64,000 bases of DNA from Aureobasidium sp. EXF-3400 (lineage: Eukaryota > Ascomycota > Dothideomycetes > Dothideales > Saccotheciaceae): assembly GCA_024195585.1 (NCBI GenBank), contig SWBL01000017.1:209125-273124 (forward strand), written 5' to 3'. The notes beneath the pieces were generated by a model, which saw nothing but the letters and a program-made list of their open reading frames with translations, was not told the DNA's origin and made no database searches. The translations under genes were made by a program, and so were the position numbers. This document shows, in pieces, positions 11,727-23,533 of the stretch (positions are counted from its first letter, which is position 1; the number at the start of each line of letters is the position of its first letter).

Positions 11727-14693
11727 ATGCCCGGTCCACGAGATATTAGGGGCAAGAGCCTCACTACAGAGGTGGAAAAGATGGATATAGCAGTTGACGC
11801 AACCGAGGGAGCGGCTGCGACACGCGAATCTTCTTCAGGCATCGAAGACATGCAGGCGCGGCCGGCATCAAACGGAGACACGCCTCGCAGAGTCAAGAAG
11901 GAGGCTTCTTCTTCAAAGCAACCCAGCGCTGCACAATCACCGGCGGTCAAGGGTGAGCGTGAAGAGACGATAGGTGGCGATCTCAGCATCAAGCTTGAGC
12001 CCGGCAAAGCCCCAAAGCTGTCCCGCACAATGTCGCAAAAAGTCATCACCGGGCCTCGACAATTGTTCAACGATCTGCCCGATTCTACTGACGAAGCCAC
12101 TTCGACTTTCGATGTCCTGTCCGATTGTACGTACGGTGCGAGGCATCTTGGCACTACCGAGCAGGCGCTCGAATGCGACTGCGTCGAAGAATGGGGTATG
12201 TTACTCTCTGAACACGCCTTTGCCACCACTTACTGATCATCTGTAGATGCGCACACACAATCCAACAATGCGTGCGGCGAAGACTCGGATTGCATCAACC
12301 GGGCCACCAAGATGGAGTGCCCCGGGGATTGCGGCTGCGGAGACGGCTGTCAGAACCAGCGTTTCCAACGAAAGGTCTACGCCGACGTTTCTGTCATCAA
12401 GACTGACAAGAAAGGCTTCGGTCTTCGTGCTAACAAGGATCTCAAGCCTAATGATTTCATCTTCGAATACATTGGCGAAGTCATCTCGGAGCCTGCTTTC
12501 AGGCGGCGCATGCACCAATATGATCAGGAAGGCATCAAGCACTTCTACTTCATGTCCCTCGCCAAGAGTGAGTTTGTCGATGCGACCAAAAAAGGAAACC
12601 TCGGCCGATTCTGCAACCACTCATGCAACCCGAATTGTTATGTCGACAAGTGGGTTGTAGGCGAACGACTCCGCATGGGAATTTTCGCCGAGCGTCAAAT
12701 CGAAGCCGGAGAAGAACTTACCTTCAATTACAACGTCGACCGCTACGGAGCAGACCCTCAACCTTGTTATTGCGGCGAACCCAACTGTTCTGGATTTATT
12801 GGAGGCAAGACACAAACTGATGATCGTGGAACTCAACTTTCGTCAACTATCCAAAAGGCTCTCGGTATCTTTGGAAACGAAGATTGGGAGAATGCCGCTC
12901 ATACTAAAAAGCCTCGCAAAAAGAAGGCCTCTGAGGATGACGAAGAATACATCGACAGTATCGAGCTCAAGCAGCTGGGTCCAGCAGACGTCAAGGTCGT
13001 CATGGGAGAAATATACAAGACCCAGGAAAAGTGGATCATCGTCAAGCTTCTCAACCGTATCCAAAATTGCGAGAACGAGAACGTGCAGTTCAAGGTGGCT
13101 AAGATGCATGGCTATGTCATCCTCAACAAGCTTCTCAAGACATACGCTGACGACACCAACATTCTATTGCAAATCCTGGACATTCTTAACAAGATTCCTC
13201 GACTTACTCGCAACAAGATCGTCGACTCCAAGATCGATGTCACTGTCGAAGGCCTGCTTGAACATGAGGATGAGCGAGTCAAATCTCAAGCCACCAAAAT
13301 CTATGATGAGTGGAGCAAGCTAGTCATCGCGTACCGCATCCCACGCATGAAGAGGGACCCCAACTTGATGCAGCAAGACAAGAGATTGGATCGCCCTGAA
13401 AGAAAGAATCGCGAGCGCAGTCGGTCTCGATCACGCTCAAGGTCGGTCGAAGCACCCAGAGGACCCAAAGGGCCATCTGCCAAAGCAATTCCTTCGGGAC
13501 CTCGTGGAGGTGGACGTGGAGGCTTCTTCCAAGGCGGTCCTCGTCCTCCATTCAGGCCTCGTGCTCCTCCTCCAGTCGAGCTTCCGCCTGGTTGGTATGT
13601 CGCATTCGACCAAAACGGTACAAGATACTACTATGATGGAGATGGCAATGTTCAATGGATACCACCTACGCAACCGGCCCTCAACGCGCCTCCTCCACCA
13701 CCTCCCAAAGTCTTGTCTGAAGCACAAAAGCTCGAGGATTTGATCCAGGGCATTGTGAATAAGAAGGAAACACCAGGCACCGACAAGCCATCGGCAACTG
13801 CAACCCCGACCGAGACACCAATCAAAGCCAAATCCGAAGAGAAGTGGCGTTCCTTACCTGAAGAGAAGCAGAAGAGGGTGTACGAAAACACGGTATGTTA
13901 TAATGTCGTAAGATAAGTTCCGAACATGAAACTAACATTCACACAGCTCTTCCCGTCTGTCATCCACGTTGCAAACAAGTACAAGGGCAAACTCGACAGA
14001 GACGACATCAAGCGTTTTGCCAAAGAATGCTCGAAGAAGCTTGTCAACTCCGACTTCAAGAACAAGCGTGTTACTGATCCGAGCAAGATCGACTCTAGGC
14101 AGGAGAAGGCGGTCAAAAAGTTCGTTACCGACTTCTTCGAGAGGGCTGTCGTAAAGAAGAAAGAGCACGACCAAAAGAAAGGACAAGGCTCAAACCAAAC
14201 AGGCACGGATGACATGCAAGTCGATTCGCCGAAAGATTTCGGCAGTGGTGATCTTCCTAATGTTACTGGCATGGACAATAACGACAACATCTCCGCATCC
14301 CTCAGTCCGGCAAATCTGAAGCGAGCACGAAACGAGGAAAATTCGACAACAGGAGCCGCACACGAAGACGATCCACAAGGCAAGAAAGCCAGGGTATCTG
14401 CACCTGCCCCTCCACCCCCTCCACCTCCACCAGCCGGAGATATGCGCGAGGAAGACATGCAAACGGGTGGCGATGACTATTCTAGCGTCGAAGGTTTCTC
14501 GATCAAGGGCGCCGCCGGTGGACTCCAACAGCGCCAGCCGAAATATGCGGAATCACCAATGCAGATCGCAACGCCTCCTACGACCAACAGTCCGGATGCG
14601 GAAGAAAGAGAGCGACGTCGCAGAGAGTTCAGTGGACTGAATGCAGACAGAATGAAGAACCTAGGATTTTTGGATGGAGCAAACAATCGTTGA
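11727..14693 (+). CDS. SET2: Set2 histone H3 lysine-36 methyltransferase
   Basis: Spliced model: exons 11727-12195, 12247-13892 and 13947-14693; 953 residues. Domains in order: an acidic/Ser-rich N terminus; a Cys-rich AWS domain (ECDC..., then [11 protein letters not shown], about 150-195) that spans the first intron; the SET domain with NHSCNPN near residues 280-286 and FNYNVDRYG; post-[11 protein letters not shown]; a helical middle; an Arg/Ser stretch ([10 protein letters not shown]); a WW domain ([19 protein letters not shown]); and, after the last intron, the SRI domain that binds the phosphorylated RNA polymerase II tail ([13 protein letters not shown]). It methylates H3K36 during transcription elongation. 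The C terminus extends about 170 residues beyond the SRI core with a poly-Pro run. All catalytic motifs are intact. Confidence 0.96.
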
Positions 14694-15422
14694 GCATAGA
14701 GGTTTTGAGGGAGAGATTATTTACATGTGAAAAGCGCCTTCCAACTTTCCTAGAAGCGCGAGGAAAGAGCCTTTTTTCCTCCCTCGGATTCGACTACAGC
14801 CGCTTTGGGGAGCTCATCGATATCACGAGTGATGAGGGGTTCAGAGAAAACAATAATTTCAACAATGGCTCCAGGACTCTGTTGCAGTATTGACGACCAC
14901 AATGTACAATATTGGGTGACAAAACAAAAGTACCGTAGGAGCACAGGACGATTCTCAGACTCAAAGACCTGTAGATGGGTCTTGAAAATATCAGACCAGA
15001 AATTAATTGACAAGACGTGCCTAATCTACCATGGTTTTCGCGCCAGCTTCCGCCATGTGTGGCATCTGCATGTCTAAGGAAGTCGCAACCTCGCGTGTCT
15101 CATTCCGGCTTTTGTAAGACACTCAGCGTCCTTCAGGGCTTTTTGATGAGCATCTTCTGTCTTGTCTCGGCCACAACACTTTTGTATGGCTTTGATTGAT
15201 GCAAACTCTGGTCAAGCTGTCTCCATCGCCATGAACCACCACACAAGGTTGATGTCTCCTGTGTCTAACACAACCGGTCTCAAGACATCGTGTTGTCGCA
15301 TTCAGGGTTCCAGTCTCTCATCAACCAACACCCACGGGATATCTTTCAAAGAAGTGCAATGACATATAACATGGTGTCTTCTTCATCTTTCTCGTTCCTT
15401 TTCCTGTCACGGTTCTACAACC
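14694..15422. other. Intergenic between SET2 and the ankyrin-AAA gene
   Basis: 729 bp with no recognised gene; it should contain the SET2 3' UTR and the next promoter, which ends in a TTTC/TCTTC-rich leader before the ATG at 15423. Confidence 0.5.
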
Positions 15423-17178
15423 ATGTCAACAATGTCAACTGCTTCACAGCAGCCGCTGTTCATGAAGCTGGAGCAATTCGTACTACCTCGCGACACTCTT
15501 CTGGGATGTCACTCTCTGTTCTTCAGTCCTCAGACCGTCGCAGCCGCTATCCTGGAAGGCTGTTCCAAGACTGAGGTCAAGGAATATTTGCAAAGCTACG
15601 ATCGTGGACTCATCGAGCGTCAGATTTCGGACAACATCCATGAACGCCACTCCGCCCTGTTCTACGCGGCAAAAAAGAACGCAATCGACATCATGGAGCT
15701 TTTGCTGGAATATGGAGCCGATCCCGAGGCTAAGGACCCGACCAACATCCCTTTACTTGCGGTCGTAATCATGTGGACCAAGTGGTCCTACAAGAATGTC
15801 GACAAGAGCGTTGCACTCTTGCTATCTTATGGCGCAAACCCTCACTGTATCCCCGGGTACATCTGGTCGACTTACATCAAGATGCCTGCGGAAGAGTATT
15901 CCAAGGGCGATCCCATTCATCCCATGGCCAACTGGGCCAAGAAGTACCACCGTGTCGTTCTCGAGGAGACAGCGAATCTCACGATTCGTTATCATCTCAA
16001 CCGTGCAAGTCTGACAAAGCTTGTTACGAAGAGACAACGTCAGTTGGCAAGACTTCTTGGATGTTCACGAATGCTCCATCTCCCTTTTCACATCGTCGGA
16101 CAAGATCATACTCTGGAGATCGTCATGAACAAAATCCTTGCCTACGATGCAATGAACAGGAAGCGGCCTCTTGTCCTCGCGTTTGCCGGTCTCTCAGGTC
16201 ACGGCAAAACAGAGCTTGCGACTAGCCTCGGAACCCTCTTGGACACAGACATGTTCAACATCGATATGAGCAAGATACAGCATCCTATGAGTTTGATTGG
16301 TGCTGCGGCTCCGTTTGACGGGTATGAAGAAGGATCTCCCCTTGATAACCACTTGGCCGATCATGCCTCCAAACGATGTGTTGTATTCCTGGACGAGTTT
16401 GACAAGACCAGACAAGAAGTTCGCCAGTGTTTGCTTACCATTCTGGATTCTGGGTAAGTACTTCTGGTAGAAAGTGTTGATGCTGTCTAATGTCTGCATA
16501 GCGTTGGCATGGATTTGCGCTCGAACACGGTCATTGACGTGTCCAAGTCTATCTGGATTCTTGCATCGAACAAAGGCGACGATCTCATCTCGAAGTTCTA
16601 CGACAAGAATCTGGAGGGGAAGAATGACCGCGAAAGGCGGCAAGTGTCTATCAAACCTCTCGAACGGAATCTATCCAAACTTTTTGTTCAAGAATACACT
16701 GTAAGTCAAGATGGCCAGGTCGATATCTTCTGATTTGACTAACTCTCCCCAGCCTGCTGTGGCCGGTCGTGTTGACAGCTTTTTGCCGTTCTTCCCCTTC
16801 AGCCGTGATGAAGCCGCTGTGGTTCACCACAAGTTTCTGAGATCCTTGGATGATCAGATCCGTCTCCCGATCGACATACACAACAATCCTCCTCGACCAG
16901 TTGGTCACCTTCATCTGTCTCTTGTGAAGGATGGAGATATTTGCAAGTTCCTTTCGGAAAACCACTACATCCGTGATCTGGGAGCAAGATCCATTCAAAA
17001 CTGCGTTGATGGACTCGCAGACGAGTTGTTCATGCTTTATACTGCCTCGGAGGACGAAATCACAGAAGCCGCCAACAAGCAACCTCATGTCAAGTACTCA
17101 ATGCAGATTCATCCCGTTGATCAAACCTTTGAGGTCGCAATTCGTGAGGACGGAACGACTCAGATCCCGTCTGATTGA
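15423..17178 (+). CDS. Ankyrin-repeat plus Clp/HSP100-type AAA+ ATPase
   Basis: Spliced model: exons 15423-16453, 16502-16700 and 16753-17178; 551 residues. Two ankyrin repeats (HSALFYAAKKNAIDIMELLL and VALLLSYGANPH, about 75-150) are followed by a helical linker and one AAA+ module of the ClpB D2/HSP100 type: Walker A GLSGHGKT near 256-263, Walker B VVFLDEFD near 320, a sensor-1 Asn in ILASNKGDDL, a candidate Arg finger in AVAGRVD, and sensor-2 Arg in DLGARSIQN. Ankyrin plus a single Clp module is the architecture of animal SKD3/CLPB, but no mitochondrial presequence is obvious here. It lacks the D1 ring and ClpB N-domain of Hsp104/Hsp78. A disaggregase or remodelling ATPase is likely; partner and compartment are unknown. 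Confidence 0.82.
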
Positions 17179-17649
17179 TTCTCACAAAAGCTCTGGAGTT
17201 TTCGGGCAGATTCATGGAGTGCCAACAGGTAGGGTAGTTCAGGAGGGCCTCGTTATCTTGATGCAGATGATACGGTACTTCCAGGTGAGAATGCATCAGT
17301 CGAACTTACATAATGCTACATATGAATTCTATACACAACGCAAGCAACTTCTCGATCAACTTCCATGTTCTGATCTGGCTGTGAACAGTGTCTGGACCAT
17401 GAATCTCAAGTTATTAATGATGTTTCACAAGCTGATTGACCTATCATGTTGAGGATTTCTTACAGTGCCCAAGTGTGTTACGGAAGATGTAGTTTCTTTT
17501 GTTTGGAAGATCCTGGCTTCGCGCGCACCGCCGATCTCAACCCTGCTCGAGCTTTCGCGTGTATACACCATCTCGTCATCGTCATCGTAGTCGTTATAGT
17601 CGTCGTTACCGTCTCCATCTCTGAAATATCGTCGCCCGGTCCGCTCTCA
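17179..17649. other. Intergenic before the HTH gene
   Basis: No supported gene. A low-complexity run of GTC/GTCAT units (about 17574-17625, TCGTCATCGTCATCGTAGTC) lies just upstream of the next start. The frame is open there but the composition looks non-coding. Confidence 0.45.
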
Positions 17650-18216
17650 ATGGCCAAGCACAGAATCCCCAAACGCACGAAGGGCGTCCAAGCCCCGCGA
17701 CGCAAGACCGATCGACGCGAATTGGAACTTCCGCACAAGGTCATGGTCGTCACAATGCGCGTGTACGGAAAGATGCCTTTTGGCGCGATATCCCAAGAGC
17801 TCGCGAATCAAGGCATACGCTTCGCGAAGAGCTCTGTTGAATCATTGTTGAAACGCGTAGAAACACGCTCAGTAGAGAGAGGTGTCTCCATCTTCGATCT
17901 CTCCATCTACGAGAACAATCCTGGCCGTGGTCGGAAGGAAGCTTTGAGCGATGCACAGAAGGACTTTTTAGTCGCTTTCATTCAATCTGATGACTCTACG
18001 AGGAAACTGGAGTCGTGCCAAATACTGGACCAACTGCCTCCGGATTTCCCACGCGTACATCAGTCAACTATTGAGTCCACACTATACGAAAAGGGTTTCC
18101 TTCGAAAGGAGGGGTATTGGAGGTCGAATCCGGCCTTCGACCACGAACTCGAGCGGCGCATATCTGCATACAATCACAGTGCTGATGAGCCAGTCTTGCT
18201 TGACTGTGGAACATGA
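17650..18216 (+). CDS. Helix-turn-helix protein resembling the N-terminal half of a Tc1/mariner transposase
   Basis: The frame from the ATG at 17650 gives 188 residues; it is open further upstream to 17446, but that part is low complexity, so the later start is preferred. A basic N terminus (KHRIPKRTKGVQAPRRK) is followed by two helix-turn-helix-like units: HKVMVVTMRVYGKMPFGAIS, and then after a GRGRKEALSDAQKDF linker a second unit ending in HQSTIESTLYEKGFLRKEGY. This is the layout of a Tc1/mariner DNA-binding region. The DDE catalytic domain is absent: the frame stops shortly after, and the next 350 bp show no DDE-like sequence in any frame I read. It is either a decayed element or a domesticated DNA-binding protein. 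I did not see terminal inverted repeats. Confidence 0.5.
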   Translation: MAKHRIPKRTKGVQAPRRKTDRRELELPHKVMVVTMRVYGKMPFGAISQELANQGIRFAKSSVESLLKRVETRSVERGVSIFDLSIYENNPGRGRKEALSDAQKDFLVAFIQSDDSTRKLESCQILDQLPPDFPRVHQSTIESTLYEKGFLRKEGYWRSNPAFDHELERRISAYNHSADEPVLLDCGT

Positions 18217-19089
18217 GATTTCAACGGTCTGCTTACTCGTACGACCGCCCACAATACCGAATAGTGACGCTGGCGGAACATTCATCGTATATGGCCAGTT
18301 TAACGGTACCAAGACCTTTTGTACTCGGAGCTGAACCCGAGTTGCCTTAGAGACGGCATTTGAAGTCGCAGACGGTCGACGGTCGTCTTTTCTGTGAAGC
18401 GAGAAATCCCATCAATTTCGCGATCGGCATTTGACGTCGACCCTTCAACCATGCCTTTTTCGCATGCATAACAAACTCGACCACCCGTGTTCGAGAAACC
18501 TTGCTGTCCATTCTAGGCTTTTTCTAAGCAGCTGACAGCGCCATATAAGCCTTTCTTATAGCTTAGGGCTGACATGCCCGAATAAGATTCAGCCATCTCG
18601 TACCCCGAACATTCCCGGATCACCGTTATACCTTTAATTATTATCGTTTTCGTGGGGAACGAGAGTCAAATGGTAGGCAAGAGCGAAACAGTTTTGCTGC
18701 TAGTTTCGAGTCCTTACCGTTCGTGCCTGCCACGATCGTGATAGCAACGCAGGAAGGAGTGTTCCAAGACAAATCGAGTGTGCCCTGCCCTGGCTCATGT
18801 CATTCTTGTGTCGTTCTTTTCCTTCCAGAACTAGCCCTTTCGATAGTCATCCCGTCCAGCAACCGAAAACATCTCTGTACGGCTACTGGTGCTTCAACGT
18901 CCCTTCGTCGTGTGCCGCGAGAATGGTACTGGGTCCCTTGATCGATCACGGTGCCGCTTCAAGCGCCCTGTAGCCCGGCTGACATGGCGCGATTTGTACA
19001 AACACTTTCTCCGTCTCTCTTTCTGCCCTTCTTTGTCTGATCTTTGATCTAATCTTCCAGCACCCTTGCATTATACCTCCGTACTAGTC
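18217..19089. other. Intergenic upstream of the Rhodopsin-domain gene
   Basis: 873 bp with no supported gene. It may include remnants following the transposase-like frame. A T-rich stretch at 18620-18660 and a CT-rich leader precede the start at 19090. Confidence 0.45.
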
Positions 19090-20484
19090 ATGGCTCAGTG
19101 GGGTGGACGAACGCAAATCCAGCAAGTCGCCATTGTCCTTGTCTTTCTTATACTGGCTTTTATCATCCTTTTTCTACGCCTCTATACTCGAGTGATTGTG
19201 ACGCGGAACTATGGACCAGAAGACTGGTTCATCGTGGCAGCTTTTGTGGGTCTTTTCTCATCATTGTCAATGTGGATAGGATAAAGGACTCTAACACATA
19301 ACCCAGTGCGCCTCAATCACACAAGCAGCGCTTGTACTTGCTGGTATGCACATCCAACCTCATCTCGGGGCGAAATTGATACTGACTTTCCTCACAGAAA
19401 TCCACTATGGTCAAGGTCAACCTGAGAGTACGCTATCAGCAGAAAATTTGTTGAATCTACACAAGGTATGATTTTGTATCTCTATAGATATCTCGACTTT
19501 TGATTTTTGTTGGAACTGACACATTCCTAAAAGACACTTTACATAGCAATTCCTGTTTACCTCGCCGGACTGACCCTGACAAAGATCTCGATCTTATTGC
19601 AATACATGCGTCTATTTCAAGAAAAAACGATACACAGAATAATTATTGGAATGATTGTCTTCGTCGCAGCATTTGGTGAGTCTGACCTCACGTTCCTACC
19701 TTTGAATTTCAACAAGACATAAGAGCGCTGACACCTATCGAAACAGGAACGTGGTCGATCATCGGATCCTTGCTCATCTGTTACCCCGTCCACTACTTCT
19801 GGGATCGAAAAGGAGATGCCAAATGCATGAACTTTGAAGCAAAATGGTTCAGCGACGCGGCCGTCTGTATCATCACCGACTTGATACTCTTGAGCTTACC
19901 CATGCCTTATCTCAAAGGTCTCAATCTACCTTATCGCCAAAAAGCAGGTTTGATAGGGGTCTTTGCTCTCGGAGGAGTGTGAGTATACCCATCCAAGGGA
20001 AACCATCATACGAATAACCTTTACTGACCGCACACGAAACAGTGTATGTCTAGTTTCCATCGCTCGACTAGGTCCCCTCTACATCATCGCAACAACAAAC
20101 GACGTGAGCCTCCACAACGGCCCCGCAGCCTTTCTCTCAAGCATGGAAGTAAACGTCGCCATCATCTGCGCCTCTCTGCCCAGCCTTCGAGCCATCACAC
20201 TACGGACCTGCTCGCGAAGAACCTCCCAACGCCATCAGCCCACATCAATACATCACAGTCACTCAGGATGGTGGCAATTCGACAGAAGAAACGATGATGT
20301 AGGATTAGAAGGAGGGCAAAGACATGATTCGGGGAGTGCGATTACGAAGAGTGTGACTATTGAAATGAGCACTCGAGAGCGGAGGGAGAGTAGGAAGTCT
20401 TCTGTGTGGTCGTTGCCATTTATTGGTGGTATCTTTGATGGTGGTGTTAACGTCAAAGCACATATAAAGTCTAGTATCCGGTAA
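19090..20484 (+). CDS. Fungal seven-helix integral membrane protein (Rhodopsin domain)
   Basis: Spliced model: exons 19090-19245, 19307-19343, 19398-19465, 19534-19675, 19747-19978 and 20043-20484; 358 residues, all phases consistent. Six exons, two of them only 37 and 68 bp, mean no single open frame reveals it. The helices follow the fungal Rhodopsin-domain family (PF20684): helix 1 VLVFLILAFIILFLRLYTRV, an NYGPEDWFIVAAF motif, YLAGLTLTKISILLQYMRLF, CYPVHYFWD, a DLILLSLPMPYLKGLNLP helix and SMEVNVAIICASLPSLRAI. A soluble Ser/Arg-rich tail follows. The family is large in Pezizomycotina, sits in the plasma membrane and is mostly uncharacterised; no retinal-binding lysine can be claimed. No CFEM domain precedes it. 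Confidence 0.85.
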
Positions 20485-20639
20485 ACTTGTATAATACAAC
20501 ATAATGTCCTTTACGAAAAGCTGCATCTCGCCCAGACATCGGTCAAGAAACTAGACATATCGACGAAGATGAGATGGACTAGATTCAACTGTCATTACAA
20601 AGATTGAGATGAGGATCATTTCCGCCTTCCCATCACATG

Positions 20640-23292
20640 CTAATATTCCGTAGTCAAAATCTTCTTGAGATCACCACTCTGTTTCTCGTAAACCTCGACC
20701 TTGGCTTGACTAGCCACAATCTTTGCCAAAAGATAGTTAACGCGGCTTGTCAACTCTGCCGGCTGTCTCGGCAGTTCACCCAAAAGGTGCAGTTCTTGCT
20801 CGTACTTGTCAATACTCTGCGTTTCGGCCTTGATGCCCTCTGCCAAGACTGCGAGATCCATGCGTGACTGCAGGACCTTATCCTGAGTCAGCTTCTCGAA
20901 CGCAGGCTGGTAGACTGGACGACCGGGCTTGATGGCGTACGGGCGACCGTTGTAGGACTGAATGGCGATGAGTTCCGCTTGCTCCAGAGCTGCAAGTGCT
21001 TTCTCGCCGCCGGACTTGTAAGAATCTGACAGCAGGATCTCGTTGTAGCGGATGCTTTGGTCCTTGGCGAGCTGCTTGATGAGTAGCCAGGCTTGTTGTG
21101 GCGTCCACTGTCTGCCATTATCGTCCTGACCAAGCACGAACATCTTCAGAATCTCGCTTGCAGATTGCTCGACGATCTCGCGGACGGCTTTGCGAGGCGT
21201 CTCGCCAGCCTTAATTCTGCGGGCCAAGAACTCGAGATCTGTAAGACGACCGCCTAGAGCAGGGAGAACGCTGTCAAGTTCTCCGAGATCTTTACGACGT
21301 TGAGAAGGAGTCAATTGCTTGATGCCAGCCTCTGCGTCTTCAGTCTCAAAGTCAATATGGTTGATCACGAATCGCTTGGCGACTTCGATACTCGTGTCGG
21401 AAAGACTGATCTGGCGGAACACACGATCTGGCAGGGCCTTGGATAATGATTTGCTGAAGGAAACATCATGGGTCAAGAAGACGACATGAGCAATGTTCGA
21501 AGTGGTCACACGAGCGGCCCTACTTGAAGTTAGCTTTTGGCTGTGACCGTGCTGTAATTCTCGACATACCATTCGGCGATCTTATCGTAGACAACAGTAC
21601 CCTCCTGACTCTTATGCAAGAAGTTGTCAATAACAACGACAGGTCGTCTCTCGGGGTGTGCTTCGAGATATTCATCATCGCTAAGATTAGCATCTCTATC
21701 GTCTTTCTTTCTGCCATCAAGAGCAATCTGCTTGAGAGCTGTCTGCGTGTTCGTAAAAATCTTAGTAAGCTGAGAGTCCAAGGTCTCAGAGAAGCCAGTC
21801 TTGACACCAGTTGCACCTTGAGCTGCAAGATCAATCAATCCACTGATTGAGTTCATCCACGAGAATACCGGTCTGTAGCCGACTTCTGCTGCTGTAGCAG
21901 TAATCGTGCCTGAGTCTCCACGAGCTTCTTGGATAGGTTTGCAGTCCAAGATCAGCTTGTTTTTACGGTCCTTCAAGGCTTGGTCGACGACCAATTCTCG
22001 CTTTGCCGACCCACGTGGGCCTTGAACCACGATGAATGTGTCAGCAGTTTCCATGAGCCAGGTCTTGATTTGGTTGATGTTCCCTCTCTGATCTTCCCAA
22101 ATAGCCTCCATTCCAGCTTCATCGGGAGTGTGTGATCTAAGACGCACGACATCAAGAAGGTCGCTGGCCTGCTTCTTGAACCAGCGGTAGACTCTGTTGT
22201 CTGCGAGATGAAGCGTTCGGGTGATGTGTGCCTTGATGAAAGCGGTACGGATAGGGTCGAAGACTGCGACGGTGAAACCAGCGACGAGAGCTGCAATGGC
22301 AGGAATGGCGATTCTGGGATGGTTCGTGAGCCAGTCAATGAACCATCGAGCCTTTTGCTTCTTCTCGTAGCTGATTCTGAAGACCGTTCCTAGTTTACCG
22401 CCTCCCTGTGCCTCTGAAACAACATAGCCATGCAAACAATTCTGGATGTAATCAGCAATCTCTCAACTAGGCAAATTTAGGGATATCCTTACCTTAGCCA
22501 TGACGGCTTTCCTGACTGTTGTGAAGTCGATGTTGGCAAACTTGGGTAGAACTTTCGAGTCAGAAGGTTGAGAGATGATATCTGCCAATTTTCCGTAAGG
22601 TCTGAAGTAAGCATATAGCTGTTCTTGAGACAGTTCTGCAACTTCGCCTCCAGGGGCAGTAGGCAAGAACTCGACCCTCAACCTTTGACTGGGAAGGCGA
22701 TACAAGTCCTCAACCCATGGCTTACCCTTGACCAAACCTGCTCGGACGTTGGTTATAGGAGCCCACCAAGGCTTCACCTGGTGGTCTTGGAGATGTTTTT
22801 GCACAGCGGCTTCAATATCGGCTGGTTTGGAGCTAGCGTCATACGTGAATTTGACAAAGGCACCACCCTCCTTCACTCTGGGCAGTACTTCGACGACGTC
22901 CGCTAGCACGGGCTTGTCAGGAGTAGCTTCCTGGGCCCTTTTGATGACTTTCTGAGGATCGATAGCTCCCATGGATTTGTCACCTCCAGTCAATGTCGAG
23001 AACAGTCTCTCAGCGCTCAGAAGCGGCAGACGGAGGAGCCATTGTAATCTGAGAGGATAGAGATCTAGATGCTTCTGCTTAGAGGTATATTCCTTGGCGA
23101 TATTGAGGATTCAGACTCACTATTGAAGAACAGCACACCTTGCTTGGTATCGACACTGATATGGCCAGTGTTGTCCTCGCCTGCTTCCAGAGAAGAGTTA
23201 TAACGAAGACCTCGAGCACATGCCACGCGATACACCCCGGGCAACCCAGGGCGTATCAGCCGGCGGGTTAATATATGTTGAGTCGGCAACAT
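20640..23292 (-). CDS. YME2: Mitochondrial escape protein Yme2 (RRM plus NTPase)
   Basis: Spliced minus-strand model: exons 23292-23121, 23064-22493, 22441-21570 and 21519-20640; 831 residues. An Arg-rich mitochondrial presequence (MLPTQHILTRRLIRPG) leads to LYPLRLQWLLRLPLL, then an RRM-like domain (about 190-250), one membrane helix (AIPAIAALVAGFTVAVF), and a large P-loop NTPase domain with FIVVQGPRGSAKRELVV and PVVVIDNFL. The P-loop here is GPRGSAKR, which departs from GxxxxGK[ST]. Yme2 spans the inner membrane, with the RRM in the matrix and the ATPase in the intermembrane space; it affects mtDNA escape and inner-membrane protein and nucleoid homeostasis. The length matches yeast (850). 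It shares a 241-bp divergent promoter with the next gene. Confidence 0.93.
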
Positions 23293-23533
23293 TACAAGCC
23301 CATGATCTCGTTATCCAAGATTGATTTCCAATATATCCAGTCGAATAGCAATGAGTTCAATGAAAAGAGTCGACCAAAATGAGAAAACAATCTGCCGTAG
23401 CAAACTTGGAGGGTAGGTAGAGAGAAGTTGGAAGTGACCAACGACGTCACGTGTGGCTTGCCGGAGCGGACTTTCCTCAGGGCATCTTTTGAGATGGACC
23501 ACTTTTTCTCAGCAAACACTTTCATAACACATC
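23293..23533. promoter_or_regulatory. Compact bidirectional promoter between YME2 and the EMI1-like gene
   Basis: Only 241 bp separate the two divergent start codons. The region holds ACGTCACGTG with a perfect CACGTG E-box at 23448-23453, about 80 bp before the EMI1-like ATG, plus a GACCAA (CCAAT-like) word just before it. Both neighbours encode mitochondrial proteins. Co-regulation is an inference. Confidence 0.55.

Noticed and set aside
17446..17649. N-terminal extension of the HTH gene from the ATG at 17446
   Set aside because: The extension is a low-complexity Val/Ile run from GTC repeats and does not resemble the start of a DNA-binding protein.
15423..20484. A biosynthetic or defence gene cluster around the ankyrin-AAA, HTH and Rhodopsin-domain genes
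   Set aside because: No backbone enzyme, NLR, transporter or pathway partner is nearby, and the flanking genes are housekeeping.
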